Shown: positions 18,081-27,806, counted from the first letter of the stretch. The stretch is DNA of 64,000 nt from Synechococcus sp. Cruz-7E5 (GCF_024345995.1 NZ_JAGQCE010000002.1:62001-126000), one strand, 5' to 3'. A program made the numbers and translations. The notes: generated by a model not told the origin, from the sequence alone.

Positions 18081-20468
18081 ATGGGTATGGATCACGAGCA
18101 GGAGCTCCAGCTCCTTGATGCCTGGTGGCGTGCCGCCAACTATCTGGCGGTGGGGATGATCTATCTGCGGGAGAACCCCCTGCTGGCCGAGCCGCTCCGG
18201 CCTGAGCACATCAAGACCCGTCTGCTGGGGCACTGGGGATCAAGCCCTGGCCAGGCGTTCATCTGGGCCCATGCCAACCGGGTGATCCGCCACCACGATC
18301 TGGAGATGATCTACCTGTCGGGGCCTGGGCATGGAGCCCCCGGCGTGCTTGGCCCCACCTACCTCGATGGCAGCTACAGCGAAGTCTATCCCGACAAGTC
18401 GCAGGATGCTGGAGGGATGAAGCGGTTCTTCAAGCAGTTCTCGTTCCCGGGCCACATCGGCTCCCACTGCACCCCCGAAACTCCGGGTTCGATCCATGAG
18501 GGCGGTGAACTCGGCTACGTGCTCTCCCATGCCTGCGGCGCCGTTTTCGACAACCCCGATCTGATCGCTCTGGCATGCGTGGGGGATGGCGAAGCCGAGA
18601 CCGGCCCGCTGGCCACCTCCTGGCACATCAACAAGTTCCTCAACCCGATCAGCGACGGCGCCGTGCTGCCGGTGCTGCACCTCAACGGCTACAAGATCGC
18701 CAACCCCACCCTCTTGGCTCGCATCCCCAGGGAGGAGCTGGTGAACCTGATGCGTGGCTATGGCTGGGATCCGATCCTTGTGGAAGGGAGCGAGCCGGCG
18801 GAGATGCACCGCGCCATGGCCGCCGCCATGGACCAGGCCATCGCCACCATCCAGCGGGTGCGTCAGGAGTGCCGCCAGAGCGGCGAGGCCGTACGGCCTG
18901 CCTGGCCGATGATCGTGCTGCGCTCCCCCAAGGGTTGGACAGGTCCCAAGGAGCTCAACGGCAAGAAGCTGGAGAACTTCTGGCGTGCCCACCAGGTGCC
19001 CCTGCCGGCACCGAACAAGGATCCCCAGCAACTGACCCTGCTCCAGGACTGGCTGCGCAGCTACCGTCCCGAGGAGCTCTTCGACGCCGAGGGCACCCTC
19101 AGGCCCGAGCTGCAGGCCCTCTCCCCGACGGGCGCGCGGCGGATGGGCTCAAGCCCTCACGCCAATGGCGGCCGGTTGCGCCGCAGCCTGCGGCTGGCAC
19201 CGATCGAGGACCATGCCGTGCACGTCGAGCGGCCAGGCCAGAGTGAGCACGAGAACACCGCACCCCTGGGGGCCCTGCTGCGCGACACCATCGTGCGCAA
19301 CCCCGACTCCCTGCGGGTGTTCGGCCCTGATGAAACCGCCTCCAACCGGCTGCAGGCCATTTATGAGGTCAGCAAGAAGGTCTGGATGGAGGAGTTCCTG
19401 CCCGAAGACCTCAATGGCAGTGAACTGGCCCGGGACGGCCGGGTGGTGGAGATGCTCTCCGAGCACACCCTGGTCGGAATGATGGAGGGCTACCTGCTCA
19501 CCGGGCGCTACGGCTTCTTCCACACCTATGAGGCCTTTGCTCATGTGATCGCCTCGATGTTCAACCAGCACGCCAAGTGGTTGGAATCCTGCATCCACCA
19601 CGCCCCCTGGCGGGCACCCATCGGCCCCTGGAATTGCCTGATCTCCTCCACCGTCTGGCGCCAGGATCACAACGGCTTCACCCACCAGGACCCTGGCTTC
19701 ATCGACCTGGCCGGTAACAAGAGCGGTGAGGTGGTGCGGGTCTATCTGCCAGCCGACGCCAATTGCCTCCTGGCGGTGGCGGAGGAAGCGCTGGTGGAAA
19801 CGAACGTCTGCAACATCATCGTTTCCGACAAGCAGAAGCATCTCCAGTACCTCACCCTCGAGGAGGCCCGCAGTCACGTGGCCAAGGGCATCGGTCTCTG
19901 GGGCTGGGCCAGCAACGACGACCAAGGAGATGAACCCGATGAACCCGATGTGGTGATGGCCTGCGCCGGCGACATCCCCACCAAGGAGGTGCTGGCGGCG
20001 GTGGAGATCCTGCGGAGGGAGATTCCCCAGCTCAAAATCCGTGTGCTCAATGTGGTGAAGCTGTTCGCCCTGACCGAGCCGAGCGAGCACCCCCATGGCC
20101 TCTCGGATCGGGATTTCGACAGCCTGTTCACCAAAAACAAACCGGTGATCTTCAACTTCCACGGCTACCCGTGGCTGATTCACCGGCTCACTTACCGCCG
20201 CACCAACCACTCCAACATCCATGTTCGCGGCTACAAGGAGAAGGGCAACATCAACACGCCGCTGGAGCTGGCGATGAACAACCAGATTGACCGCTTCAAT
20301 CTGGTGATCGATGTGATCGACCGGGTGCCTGGCCTCGGCTCTCGCGCCGCCCATGTCAAGGAGCGGATGAAGGAAGCGATCCTCGGCCACCGCCGCTATG
20401 CCCACACCCACGGCATGGATTCTCCTGATGTGACCGGCTGGCGTTGGTCCTTGCCCAGCCCGCACTAG
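18081..20468 (+). CDS. xfp: xylulose-5-phosphate/fructose-6-phosphate phosphoketolase
   Basis: ThDP-dependent enzyme that cleaves xylulose 5-phosphate (or fructose 6-phosphate) with phosphate to acetyl phosphate and glyceraldehyde 3-phosphate (or erythrose 4-phosphate). [10 protein letters not shown] near residues 79-88 and [15 protein letters not shown] near 168-182 are hallmark ThDP/Mg2+ sites. [26 protein letters not shown] is typical of the XFP_N domain, and [13 protein letters not shown] of the middle domain. Length (795) is full. ATG at 18081 or 18087. acetate kinase starts 2 bases after its stop, so the pair forms a route from sugar phosphates to acetate with ATP gain. Confidence 0.97.
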   Translation: MGMDHEQELQLLDAWWRAANYLAVGMIYLRENPLLAEPLRPEHIKTRLLGHWGSSPGQAFIWAHANRVIRHHDLEMIYLSGPGHGAPGVLGPTYLDGSYSEVYPDKSQDAGGMKRFFKQFSFPGHIGSHCTPETPGSIHEGGELGYVLSHACGAVFDNPDLIALACVGDGEAETGPLATSWHINKFLNPISDGAVLPVLHLNGYKIANPTLLARIPREELVNLMRGYGWDPILVEGSEPAEMHRAMAAAMDQAIATIQRVRQECRQSGEAVRPAWPMIVLRSPKGWTGPKELNGKKLENFWRAHQVPLPAPNKDPQQLTLLQDWLRSYRPEELFDAEGTLRPELQALSPTGARRMGSSPHANGGRLRRSLRLAPIEDHAVHVERPGQSEHENTAPLGALLRDTIVRNPDSLRVFGPDETASNRLQAIYEVSKKVWMEEFLPEDLNGSELARDGRVVEMLSEHTLVGMMEGYLLTGRYGFFHTYEAFAHVIASMFNQHAKWLESCIHHAPWRAPIGPWNCLISSTVWRQDHNGFTHQDPGFIDLAGNKSGEVVRVYLPADANCLLAVAEEALVETNVCNIIVSDKQKHLQYLTLEEARSHVAKGIGLWGWASNDDQGDEPDEPDVVMACAGDIPTKEVLAAVEILRREIPQLKIRVLNVVKLFALTEPSEHPHGLSDRDFDSLFTKNKPVIFNFHGYPWLIHRLTYRRTNHSNIHVRGYKEKGNINTPLELAMNNQIDRFNLVIDVIDRVPGLGSRAAHVKERMKEAILGHRRYAHTHGMDSPDVTGWRWSLPSPH

Positions 20469-20470
20469 GG

Positions 20471-21577
20471 ATGAACTCCCTGGAATCGGTGCTGGTGCTG
20501 AACGCGGGCAGCTCCAGTCTCAAGGCGGGGCTGTTCGCGGCGGATGGCAGCTGCCAGTGGCGCGAGCAACGCAGCTGGCAGCCGGCCTCCGGCGCCATGG
20601 AGGAGGTGCTCGACGGCTGGCTGCCGGCGGCCCTGGATTCCTGGAATGGGGAACCGCTGTTGGCGGCCCACCGGGTGGTCCATGGCGGTGAGCGCTTCAC
20701 AGCCCCCACCCTCTTGAGCTCCCCGGTGCTGGATGCTCTGGAGGCCATGATCGCTTTGGCACCGCTGCATAACGGACCTGCCCTGGCCGTGATGCGCTGG
20801 CTGAGCCGCTGGAATCCCCTGTTGCCCCAGTGGGCCTGCTTTGACACGGCCTTCCACAGCACCCTGCCGCCGGAGGCCCGCACCTATGCCCTGCCGGCGG
20901 CCTGGCGGGAGCTGGGTCTGCGCCGTTTCGGTTTTCACGGCCTCAACCATCAGCACGTGAGTGAAACCGTCAGCCGTCGCTGGTCTGACAAGCGCCAGTC
21001 CCCTACTCGGCCATTGCGGCTGATCAGTTGCCACCTGGGTGCCGGCTGCTCGCTCTGCGCCATCCGGGATGGGCGCAGTGTGGCCACCACCATGGGTTAC
21101 ACGCCCCTGGAGGGTCTGGTGATGGCCACCCGCAGCGGCTCGATCGATCCCGGTCTGCTTCTGCATTTGCTGAGGCAAGGGCTTACTCCAGAGCAACTGG
21201 AGCAGGGGCTGCAGGGGGCGAGTGGCCTGCTTGGGCTCTCCGGTGGTCTCAGCTCCGACATGCGCCAGCTCCGCCAGGCCGCCAGCGACGGCCACGACGG
21301 CGCCCGCCTCGCCCTTGCTGTGTTTCGCCACAGCCTGCTGGAGGGCATCGGGGCGATGGCGGCAAACCTGGGTGGTGTGGATGTGATCGCCCTCAGCGGC
21401 GGCATCGGTGAGCACGATCAAGCCCTGCTGGCGGATCTTGAGTCGTCCCTGGGCTGGCTCGGGCCCATTGAGCTGGTGCGGGTCCCCGCCGATGAGGAGG
21501 GCCTGATCGCCCGCGAGTGCCTCAGCGCAGCAGGCGGGATGCAGGCCGGGCCCGGCCGCTGCTGGCCCACTGCTTGA
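20471..21577 (+). CDS. ackA: acetate kinase
   Basis: ASKHA-fold kinase interconverting acetyl phosphate + ADP and acetate + ATP. The first phosphate loop LVLNAGSSSLKAGLF, the HRVVHGGERF motif, FDTAFHSTLP, FGFHGLNHQHV, TTMGYTPLEGLVMATRSGSIDPGL and the C-terminal ALSGGIGEH are all present. At 368 residues it is somewhat shorter than typical AckA (about 400), with losses in variable loops and at the C-terminus. ATG at 20471 lies 2 bases beyond the xfp stop, so translation is probably coupled. Its final 56 bases overlap the convergent ycf46 gene. Confidence 0.95.
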   Translation: MNSLESVLVLNAGSSSLKAGLFAADGSCQWREQRSWQPASGAMEEVLDGWLPAALDSWNGEPLLAAHRVVHGGERFTAPTLLSSPVLDALEAMIALAPLHNGPALAVMRWLSRWNPLLPQWACFDTAFHSTLPPEARTYALPAAWRELGLRRFGFHGLNHQHVSETVSRRWSDKRQSPTRPLRLISCHLGAGCSLCAIRDGRSVATTMGYTPLEGLVMATRSGSIDPGLLLHLLRQGLTPEQLEQGLQGASGLLGLSGGLSSDMRQLRQAASDGHDGARLALAVFRHSLLEGIGAMAANLGGVDVIALSGGIGEHDQALLADLESSLGWLGPIELVRVPADEEGLIARECLSAAGGMQAGPGRCWPTA

Positions 21578-23003
21578 GCGCATCGAGCTGCTCGCGGGCC
21601 GTGCGCGAGAGGGGAACCAGGTCACTGGCGGCGGCGATCAGATCGGCCTCGCCGAATTCCCGGTGCACGGCAAAGGCCAGGTGCATCGCCTCCACCACCG
21701 TCTGCTCCAGTTCGGCGCCGGAGAATCCCGCAGTGCGGTCCACCAGCACCTCGAGGGGAATGCGGTGGTCGGGGCGGCGACGCCGCAGCTGCAGGTCGAG
21801 AATCGTGCGCCGTTCGGCGGCATCGGGCAGATCCAGCAGGAAGATCTCATCGAAGCGACCCTTGCGCATCAGCTCCGGCGGCAGGCTCTCCACCCCGTTG
21901 GCGGTGGCCACCACGAACACCGCAGAGCGCTTCTCCGCCATCCAGGTGAGCAGGCTGGCCAGCACCCGCTGGCTGGTGCCGCCATCGCTGCGGCTGTCAC
22001 CGCCGAATCCCTTGTCGATTTCGTCGATCCAGAGCACGCAGGGTGCCATGGCTTCGGCGCGGCGAATCATGTCGCGGGTACGGGCTTCGCTGGCGCCCAC
22101 CAGGCCGGCGAACAGCCGCCCCACATCCAGGCGCAGCAGCGGCATGGCCCAGCTATGGGCGATCGCCTTGGCGGTCAGTGACTTGCCGGTTCCCTGGGGA
22201 CCCACCAGCAACACTCCCCGTGGCAGTGGCAGGCCATAGGCGGCGGCCTCATCGCTGAAGGCCAGTCGCCGCTGCTCCAGCCAGTGCTTGAGCGCCTCCA
22301 GCCCGCCGATGTCGGCGGGGCTGGCCTCGGTGGGGCAATACTCCAGCAGCTCGCTGCGGGCGATTGCCTGGCGCTTCTCCTCCAGCACCTCTGCCAGATC
22401 GGGCTCCCCCAGCTGGCCGCGTCGAGCCAGGGCCCGCGCCGCCACCTGACGGATGCGCTGTTCGCTCAGGCCGCTGCAGCAGTGGGTGAGCTGCTCGAGC
22501 ACACCGGGGCTCAGGGGGTGGCCGCAGGCCCGAGCGATGCTTTCCAGCAGAGAGCTGATCTCAGCGGCATCGGGCAGGGGCAGGTCGAGGATCGTGAGGC
22601 ACTCTTCCAATTCCCGGGGCACCTGCCATTCCGGGGCGGTGATCACCAGGGTGCGCGGTTTCTGGCGCAGGCTGGTGGCCAGGTTGCGCAGCCGGCGGCC
22701 GATGCCGGGGTCGTCGCAATAGCGGTGGAAATCGAGCAGCAGCAGGATCGCCGCCTGATCCGGGGGCAGGCTATCGATCGCCTCCAGTGCTCCCATTGGA
22801 TTGCGGGTGGCCTCACCCTCGCGGTTAGGCAGCCCCTGGAGCCCCTCGACGAAATCCCAGCGCAGCAAGGTGCGCTGGCCAAGGCGCTGGGCGGCGCGCT
22901 GGAGCAGGGCGGCGATGCGCTCCTCCTCGGGGCTGCGGATCCAGAGGATCGGCGCACGGGCACGTATCAGCAGATCAAGCTGGTCGGCCCACTCCTCGCT
23001 CAT
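21522..23003 (-). CDS. ycf46: AAA+ ATPase, Ycf46 family
   Basis: A 493-residue AAA+ protein found in cyanobacteria and red-algal plastids. An N-terminal degenerate ATPase-like half is followed by a canonical AAA module: Walker A LLVGPQGTGKS near residue 270, Walker B VLWIDEIDKGFGG, sensor/arginine-finger region ELMRKGRFDEIF, and the lid motif TAGFSGAELEQ. Members have been linked to photosynthesis and CO2 utilisation. Last gene of the rpmH-rnpA-PH-yidC-yceD unit; its start overlaps yceD by 4 bases. Its 3' end runs 56 bases into ackA on the opposite strand. Confidence 0.93.
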   Translation of the reverse strand: MSEEWADQLDLLIRARAPILWIRSPEEERIAALLQRAAQRLGQRTLLRWDFVEGLQGLPNREGEATRNPMGALEAIDSLPPDQAAILLLLDFHRYCDDPGIGRRLRNLATSLRQKPRTLVITAPEWQVPRELEECLTILDLPLPDAAEISSLLESIARACGHPLSPGVLEQLTHCCSGLSEQRIRQVAARALARRGQLGEPDLAEVLEEKRQAIARSELLEYCPTEASPADIGGLEALKHWLEQRRLAFSDEAAAYGLPLPRGVLLVGPQGTGKSLTAKAIAHSWAMPLLRLDVGRLFAGLVGASEARTRDMIRRAEAMAPCVLWIDEIDKGFGGDSRSDGGTSQRVLASLLTWMAEKRSAVFVVATANGVESLPPELMRKGRFDEIFLLDLPDAAERRTILDLQLRRRRPDHRIPLEVLVDRTAGFSGAELEQTVVEAMHLAFAVHREFGEADLIAAASDLVPLSRTAREQLDALKQWASSGRARPASRLLR

Positions 23004-23542
23004 CGCCACTGGCGCAGGGCCGACCAGCGGGGATCGATGGGGTCTCCCCCGCCGGCCGTGGAGGATGCTTCCTGTCTGGTCTCAGGTTGCTCTGGCAGGT
23101 CCGGTCCGGGGCAGCCCGGGCCGCAGTCGTTCCGCAGGGGCAGCTGAAGGCTGAGTTGCTCAAACAGCCACCGGGCCGGATCGAAGCTGCCGCTGGGATC
23201 GAGAGCCTCGATCAGCTCGCTTGCGTCGAGGTCATCGCCGAGTTGATCGGCCTCTCCGAGCCAGAGTCGCTCCTCCCCCTGGAAGTGCAGGGTGTGGTTG
23301 TAGGTGCTCAGGCAGCGGTCGCAGCAGAGGGTGACGATGGTTTCGGCTTCCCCCTCCACCTCCAGCACGGGCTCGCCGTGGCGGACGCTCAACCAACCCC
23401 TCACCGGCGTGAGGCTATCGAGATCCTCCAGCTGCTGGTCGACAGTCCACAAACGTGGTTCCTGCAGCAGGCGGAGCTCCTGCAGGGGCACCGGCCGCAG
23501 CAGGGATGGTTCAGGCAACGGCGAGGGACGCCGCGACATCAC
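23000..23542 (-). CDS. yceD: YceD/DUF177 family protein
   Basis: A 180-residue protein with the DUF177 core: [13 protein letters not shown] near the N-terminus and [16 protein letters not shown] in the middle, whose CxxC is the likely metal site usual in this family. In E. coli and plants members affect accumulation of 23S rRNA. A short acidic central part ([21 protein letters not shown]) precedes the end of the domain, and the C-terminal 40 residues look disordered. It overlaps yidC by 4 bases upstream and ycf46 by 4 bases downstream, so it is part of the same operon. The exact role here is inferred from the family. Confidence 0.88.
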   Translation of the reverse strand: MMSRRPSPLPEPSLLRPVPLQELRLLQEPRLWTVDQQLEDLDSLTPVRGWLSVRHGEPVLEVEGEAETIVTLCCDRCLSTYNHTLHFQGEERLWLGEADQLGDDLDASELIEALDPSGSFDPARWLFEQLSLQLPLRNDCGPGCPGPDLPEQPETRQEASSTAGGGDPIDPRWSALRQWR

Positions 23543-24675
23543 TTCTTGCCCTTGGGCTCAAAGGGCAGTCTCTCAGACCCACCGGAGCTGGCGGCAACCG
23601 CCACCGTCTGCTGGGCGAGCTGTTGATCGAGGATGTCCTGAAGGTTCTCAGGCAGGGCCTCGCGGCTGAGCAGGAAGGTCTGGAGGGCCTGGAAGATGTT
23701 GGCGACCACCATATAGAGCAAAACCCCCGCGGGCAGAGGGAAGAACAGGAACATGCCGGTGATCATCACCGGAGTGATCTTGTTGGCCGTTGATTGCTGA
23801 GGATTCGGCGGCATCCCAGCCCCCGAGAGGATCTGGGAGATGAACAGGCTGGCTCCGAAGGCCCCGACCAGGATGGCGATGTCCCAGTTGATCGCGCCGT
23901 CGGTATAGAAGCCCACCTGACCAAGGGCCTTGATGAACAGGAATCCACTGCGGGCCGCCAGGCCGGGCACCGTTGCTTCCACCGTGGCATCACCAGGGGC
24001 GATCGCCTCGATCAAGCCTGACTCGCTGACCCGCACCACGCCCTCGCCTTTGCTCACCCGCCAGGCCGGGGTGTACTTCGAACCGTTCTCCACGCCCTCC
24101 AGCACGCTGCTGAAGGGTTGCCCGTCCTTGGTGTGCAGGTTGACCTGGGCTGAGTCGCCGATGCCCAGCTTGGTGCCGGCCTCGAGGCTGGCAACGACGG
24201 GCACATGGCTGGTTTCGGTGATGAAGATCGAGTGACTGGCACTGTTGAACGGTTTGATCTCCACCGCAGCGATCTGATCTGCTGGTAAAACCTTCAGATT
24301 GAGGGTGTAGGGCACATCGGCGAAGGGTGAGCCGCGCAGGGTGGCGAACAGGGCGAACAGGATCGGCATCTGCACCAGCAGGGGCAGACAGCCGGCCAGG
24401 GGGCTGCCGAACTCCTTCATCAGCTTGCCCAGTTCCTCCTGTTGTTTCTGGGGGTTGCTGGCGTACCGGCTCTTGATCTCCGCCTGACGCTTCTGCATCA
24501 CGGGCTGAGCGATGCGCATGCGCCGGGCACTGCGGATCGAGCCTGCGCTCAGGGGGAAGAGGGCCAGCCGGATCACCACGGTGAGGGCGATGATCGCCAG
24601 CCCGTAACTCGGCACCAGCCCATAGAAAAAGTCGAGGATGGGCAGCAGCAGGTTGTCGGAGATGTAGCCGATCAC
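23539..24675 (-). CDS. yidC: membrane protein insertase YidC with a Big_2-like insert
   Basis: Oxa1/YidC/Alb3 insertase for plasma-membrane and thylakoid proteins. GTG at 24675 starts the typical cyanobacterial N-terminus (V/M)[24 protein letters not shown]. Five hydrophobic segments are readable, with the cytosolic [31 protein letters not shown] loop between the first two. Between transmembrane segments 2 and 3, residues about 140-245 form an enlarged extracytoplasmic loop with [15 protein letters not shown] and [19 protein letters not shown], the pattern of a bacterial Ig-like group 2 domain. The lumazine-like end is absent; the tail is [11 protein letters not shown]. It overlaps yceD by 4 bases. 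Confidence 0.95.
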   Translation of the reverse strand: MIGYISDNLLLPILDFFYGLVPSYGLAIIALTVVIRLALFPLSAGSIRSARRMRIAQPVMQKRQAEIKSRYASNPQKQQEELGKLMKEFGSPLAGCLPLLVQMPILFALFATLRGSPFADVPYTLNLKVLPADQIAAVEIKPFNSASHSIFITETSHVPVVASLEAGTKLGIGDSAQVNLHTKDGQPFSSVLEGVENGSKYTPAWRVSKGEGVVRVSESGLIEAIAPGDATVEATVPGLAARSGFLFIKALGQVGFYTDGAINWDIAILVGAFGASLFISQILSGAGMPPNPQQSTANKITPVMITGMFLFFPLPAGVLLYMVVANIFQALQTFLLSREALPENLQDILDQQLAQQTVAVAASSGGSERLPFEPKGKK

Positions 24676-24795
24676 AGCGGGGAGGCGGCGGAAGGGTGAG
24701 GGTTTGGAACAGTGTGCCCGAGCAGCCGATCGGAGTGCCGCCGATGAGGGCAAATCCCGTCCGGAGAGCTTGAACTGGCTGACTGGTCCTGGGGG

Positions 24796-25224
24796 TCAGG
24801 CACTGGCCGCCTGGGAGTCGGCGAATCCCTTGTTGTCGGCTGGGGTCTTGGCACCGCCACGGAGGGCCATCTGCTCGAGGATGTAAGCCTCGGTTTCACG
24901 GAAACGGGGCATGGAGCGCATCTCGAGCTTGGCCCCGTCGCTGAGTACCAGCACCATGTCGCCCCAGGCGCCGAAGCCCCGGGGCACCGAGCGCACCTCC
25001 CGCACCTGGCTGTAGACCACCTGGGTCCGGTCACGGCCCAGCCAGCCACCGCTGACCGAAATCCGCCTGCTGGTGATGCGGAAGCGCAGCCAGAGGGCCC
25101 GCACGATCGCACCGACCGCGAAGGGGATGCCGATCAGGGTGAGGCCGAAGAGCAGGTTGAACAGCAGATCTCCGCGAGCAGGTCCCCCTTCGTAGAACGT
25201 GGTCTCGGTCACCTCGATGGTCAT
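24796..25224 (-). CDS. PH-domain (bPH2-like) membrane protein
   Basis: A 142-residue protein beginning MTIEVTETTFYEGGPARGD. A hydrophobic hairpin (LLFNLLFGLTLIGIPFAVGAIVRALWL) is followed by a small beta-rich domain (RITSRRISVSGGWLGRDRTQVVYSQVREVRSVPRG) that matches bacterial PH/YdbT-type domains. In cyanobacteria this gene usually lies between rnpA and yidC, as here. ATG at 25224 overlaps the rnpA stop (ATGA), so translation is likely coupled. Its job is unknown; the position suggests membrane biogenesis. Confidence 0.88.
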   Translation of the reverse strand: MTIEVTETTFYEGGPARGDLLFNLLFGLTLIGIPFAVGAIVRALWLRFRITSRRISVSGGWLGRDRTQVVYSQVREVRSVPRGFGAWGDMVLVLSDGAKLEMRSMPRFRETEAYILEQMALRGGAKTPADNKGFADSQAASA

Positions 25225-25610
25225 CGACTCAGGCCTGCCTTGCGGAACAGCTCTGAACATTCTCCCAGCAAGGCCTCGGGGCTGGCCTCAACGCAGCCGG
25301 GCTTGAGGCTGAGCAGCAGCCAGAGGCCATTGGGGTCGGCGGGCCAGTGACCGCATTGCTCGTTCAGCCAGCCATGCAGCAGGCGCCTGAGCCGGTTGCG
25401 CCGTACTGAGCGCTTACTCACTTTGGTGCTCACCACGACGGCGCAGCGGCAACCCTGGAGCGGCACCTGGCCCAGCGGGGCACGCAGGAGCGAGGGCTCG
25501 CCGACCACGGAGCGAAGCACCAGGTAGGTGCCGTGAAAACGGCGGCCCTTGCGGTAGAGGTGATCAAAGGCTTTGTCGCCCCGCAGGCGCAGATCCCTGG
25601 GCAGGGCCAT
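25221..25610 (-). CDS. rnpA: ribonuclease P protein component
   Basis: Basic protein subunit of RNase P, which removes 5' leaders from pre-tRNAs. The family signature is VSKRSVRRNRLRRLLHGWL, containing the RNR motif, near residues 58-76. The N-terminus MALPRDLRLRGDKAFDHLYRKGRR is standard. Length is 129 residues. It is 25 bases downstream of rpmH and overlaps the PH-domain gene by 4 bases. Confidence 0.97.
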   Translation of the reverse strand: MALPRDLRLRGDKAFDHLYRKGRRFHGTYLVLRSVVGEPSLLRAPLGQVPLQGCRCAVVVSTKVSKRSVRRNRLRRLLHGWLNEQCGHWPADPNGLWLLLSLKPGCVEASPEALLGECSELFRKAGLSR

Positions 25611-25635
25611 GGGGCGCGGAAGCTCCCTTCAGGCC

Positions 25636-25773
25636 TCAGACGGCAAGGCGAGCACGGCCGCGGCGACGGCGGGTGCGGATAACGCGGCGGCCGGTGTGGG
25701 AACGCATCCGTACGCGGAATCCCGACACCCGCTTGCGCTTGCGACTCGTTCCTTCCAGGGTTCGCTTGGTCAT
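25636..25773 (-). CDS. rpmH: 50S ribosomal protein L34
   Basis: A 45-residue, very basic protein: [20 protein letters not shown] at the start, then [20 protein letters not shown] and LAV. The central RSHTGRRVI and the RRRRGRARL tail are the L34 signature. ATG at 25773 and TGA at 25636-25638. It is the first gene of the rpmH-rnpA-PH-yidC-yceD-ycf46 unit. Confidence 0.98.
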   Translation of the reverse strand: MTKRTLEGTSRKRKRVSGFRVRMRSHTGRRVIRTRRRRGRARLAV

Positions 25774-25826
25774 GGTGCGTCTCGGCGTCTGGCCTGTTCT
25801 CGATCGGTCAACTTACCAGCCAGGGG

Positions 25827-26459
25827 TCAATCGATCCCAGGATCGATCTGGATCAGCCAGCTGCCCAGGTAGCCGCCGAAGGGCACATCGCCAGGTGCCT
25901 GGGCCAGAGCATTGAACTGGTACATGCCGATGTTGAACGGATTGAAGATCGACATGAACACTCCGATGGTGCCATCAACGGGCACGGGCCGTTCCGGGAA
26001 GATCTCGATTGACTTGCCGTTGGCATTCACTTCAATAACGGCAGGAATCGTTTCCTTGCAGCGGGTGCGGGAGAGCATCCCACCTTCCTTCATCATGCAG
26101 AGCTTGATGTCTTTGGGATCGATTTTTGCGTCGAAGTTATCGGGAACCGAAATGGTGAGCTTGAGCATGGCCGTCTTGCGATCCTTTGGCCTCAGGATCA
26201 GGTAGTAATCCGATCGCTTCAGCCGCGAGGTGTCGGTCATGAAGAAATAGAGCCGCCGGTAGTCCTTGTTGTTGTCCCAGCGGAACTCCAGCAGCCCGGG
26301 GGTGCCCTGGGCCAGGCTTGCCACCGGAGCGATTCCGGCGCCAGCGCCGGCCATCACGGCCCCCAGGCCTACGCCCGCGGCAGCCATCAGCAGGCCTGTG
26401 CGCCTGGGCAGGGAGGCCGTCAGCCGGCGCAGCCTTTGTTGCAGGTTCGGAAGGGTCAT
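25827..26459 (-). CDS. exported DUF2808 protein
   Basis: A 210-residue cyanobacterial protein with a basic, then hydrophobic N-terminus (RRTGLLMAAAGVGLGAVMAGAGAG) acting as signal peptide or anchor; cleavage is likely before the LLEFRWDNNKDY block. The body carries YFFMTDTSRLKRSDYYLILRP and the two cysteines in KLCMMKEGGMLSRTRC, both typical of DUF2808. Family function is unknown; members are periplasmic or lumenal. It is 53 bases upstream of rpmH in the same orientation, so it may be in or next to that operon. Confidence 0.88.
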   Translation of the reverse strand: MTLPNLQQRLRRLTASLPRRTGLLMAAAGVGLGAVMAGAGAGIAPVASLAQGTPGLLEFRWDNNKDYRRLYFFMTDTSRLKRSDYYLILRPKDRKTAMLKLTISVPDNFDAKIDPKDIKLCMMKEGGMLSRTRCKETIPAVIEVNANGKSIEIFPERPVPVDGTIGVFMSIFNPFNIGMYQFNALAQAPGDVPFGGYLGSWLIQIDPGID

Positions 26460-26563
26460 GGAGAGCGGATCAGGGGTGGCCAGCGCAAGCGGGCCCGGGT
26501 GTTATCTGGATTGTCGGCCGGCGCCATCGGGCCCAGCCCCTCGTGGGGGCAGCGGCGCAGCTG

Positions 26564-26944
26564 TCAGTTGTGACCGGATCTGTCCGGCCGCAGCCGGGCC
26601 GCCTCCCTCAGGTAAGGGTGCAGGGGCTGCCGGCCCGGCTCCATCCAGGCGTGTGCCAGCAGGCGGATGCAGCGGGGCAGGTCGCCCGCCACGGCCATCT
26701 GCTGACAGTCGAGCAGCGCCACTCCGTCCCAGCCGGGCTGCCGCCGGGCGATGGCCGCCGGGAACCCGGCGTCCAGATCGGCGGTCACTGAAAAGGTCAC
26801 CGACAAAACCCACGCTCCACTGAGGCCGTTGCCGTCGATCAGGCTGGCGAGCAGTTCGCTCACCGCCTCATCGATGGCGGCCGTGGTGTTGGATGTGGCG
26901 GTCGTGGCGCCCCTCAGCGCCCGCAACTCCCGGGCCTCGCTCAT
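26564..26944 (-). CDS. aroH: chorismate mutase, AroH type
   Basis: Monofunctional trimeric AroH-class chorismate mutase (chorismate to prephenate) of 126 residues. RALRGATTATSNTTAAIDEA contains the active-site Arg, FSVTADLDAGFPAAIARR the second conserved block, and VALLDCQQMAVAGDLPRCIR the third. ATG at 26944 overlaps the sppA stop codon by 4 bases (ATGA); an upstream ATG at 26974 would push into sppA. No other aromatic amino acid gene is adjacent. Confidence 0.93.
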   Translation of the reverse strand: MSEARELRALRGATTATSNTTAAIDEAVSELLASLIDGNGLSGAWVLSVTFSVTADLDAGFPAAIARRQPGWDGVALLDCQQMAVAGDLPRCIRLLAHAWMEPGRQPLHPYLREAARLRPDRSGHN

Positions 26945-27753
26945 GGCCGCCAGAGCCACAGCGGTTGACCGCACCAGGCCAGCTCCAGGCTGAGGGCCTG
27001 CTGCAGACCTCCCAGCAGGTTGCGGCCGGGGATCAGGCCTGCCAGCCGCTTCTGGGGTTTGCCGAACATCACCGGCTGGGTCTTCTCCTCATCCAGACCA
27101 GCCAGTCGAGCGGCCAGCCGCCTGGCGTGTTCCTCATCGCCGAGTTCGTCGATCAACCCGAGCGCCATGGCCTGGGCACCGCTGAACACCCGTCCGTCGG
27201 CGAAGCCGCGCACCTCGCTGTCGCTCAGTCCGCGGCCCTGGGCCACTGCCTCGACGAACTGGCCGTAGCTGGAGTCGATCAGACCCTGCAGCAGCTCCCG
27301 TTCGTCGGCGGTCAGGGCCCGGTCAGGCGAGAGGATGTCCTTGTACAGGCCGCTCTTGACGGTCTCGAAGCTGATGCCGATCCGCTCCAGCAGCTTCGAA
27401 ATGTTGTTGCCGCGCAGGATCACGCCGATCGAACCCGTGATCGTGCCCGGGTTGGCCACGATCTTTTCGGCGGCCACCCCCACATACACGCCTCCGGAGG
27501 CGGAGATATTCCCGAAGCTGGCCACCACGTGGCAGCCCTTGCTGCGCAGGCGACCGATGGCCGCATGGATCTCCTGGCTGTCGCCCACGGTGCCGCCGGG
27601 GCTGTCGATGCGCAGCAGCAGCGCCGGGAATTCCCTGTCCTCCACTTGCCGGAGGGCTTTGACCACCCGCTCCCGGGTCGGGCCGGCGATCGCCCCCTCA
27701 ATCACGATCCTCGCCATGCTCTTGCGGGACTTGCGGCGCCAGGGCCAGGGCAT
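26941..27753 (-). CDS. sppA: signal peptide peptidase SppA
   Basis: Membrane-associated serine protease that degrades cleaved signal peptides. This is the short (270-residue) form. LRIDSPGGTVGDSQEI, then GNISASGGVYVGVAAEKIVANPGTITGSIGV contains the nucleophile serine (SASGG), and VKSGLYKDILSPDRALT carries the catalytic lysine. ATG at 27753 leaves a short basic N-terminus without an obvious transmembrane helix; an upstream start at 27792 would add little. It overlaps aroH by 4 bases and is divergent from the EamA gene. Confidence 0.93.
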   Translation of the reverse strand: MPWPWRRKSRKSMARIVIEGAIAGPTRERVVKALRQVEDREFPALLLRIDSPGGTVGDSQEIHAAIGRLRSKGCHVVASFGNISASGGVYVGVAAEKIVANPGTITGSIGVILRGNNISKLLERIGISFETVKSGLYKDILSPDRALTADERELLQGLIDSSYGQFVEAVAQGRGLSDSEVRGFADGRVFSGAQAMALGLIDELGDEEHARRLAARLAGLDEEKTQPVMFGKPQKRLAGLIPGRNLLGGLQQALSLELAWCGQPLWLWRP

Positions 27754-27806
27754 GCGATGCAGATCGATGTCGCTGGATCTTAAAAAGGTCACCGACGACC
27801 GTTTCG

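Noticed and set aside
25611-25826. A replication origin next to rpmH
   Set aside because: No dnaA gene and no cluster of TTATCCACA-like boxes are visible; in cyanobacteria rpmH is not a reliable oriC marker.
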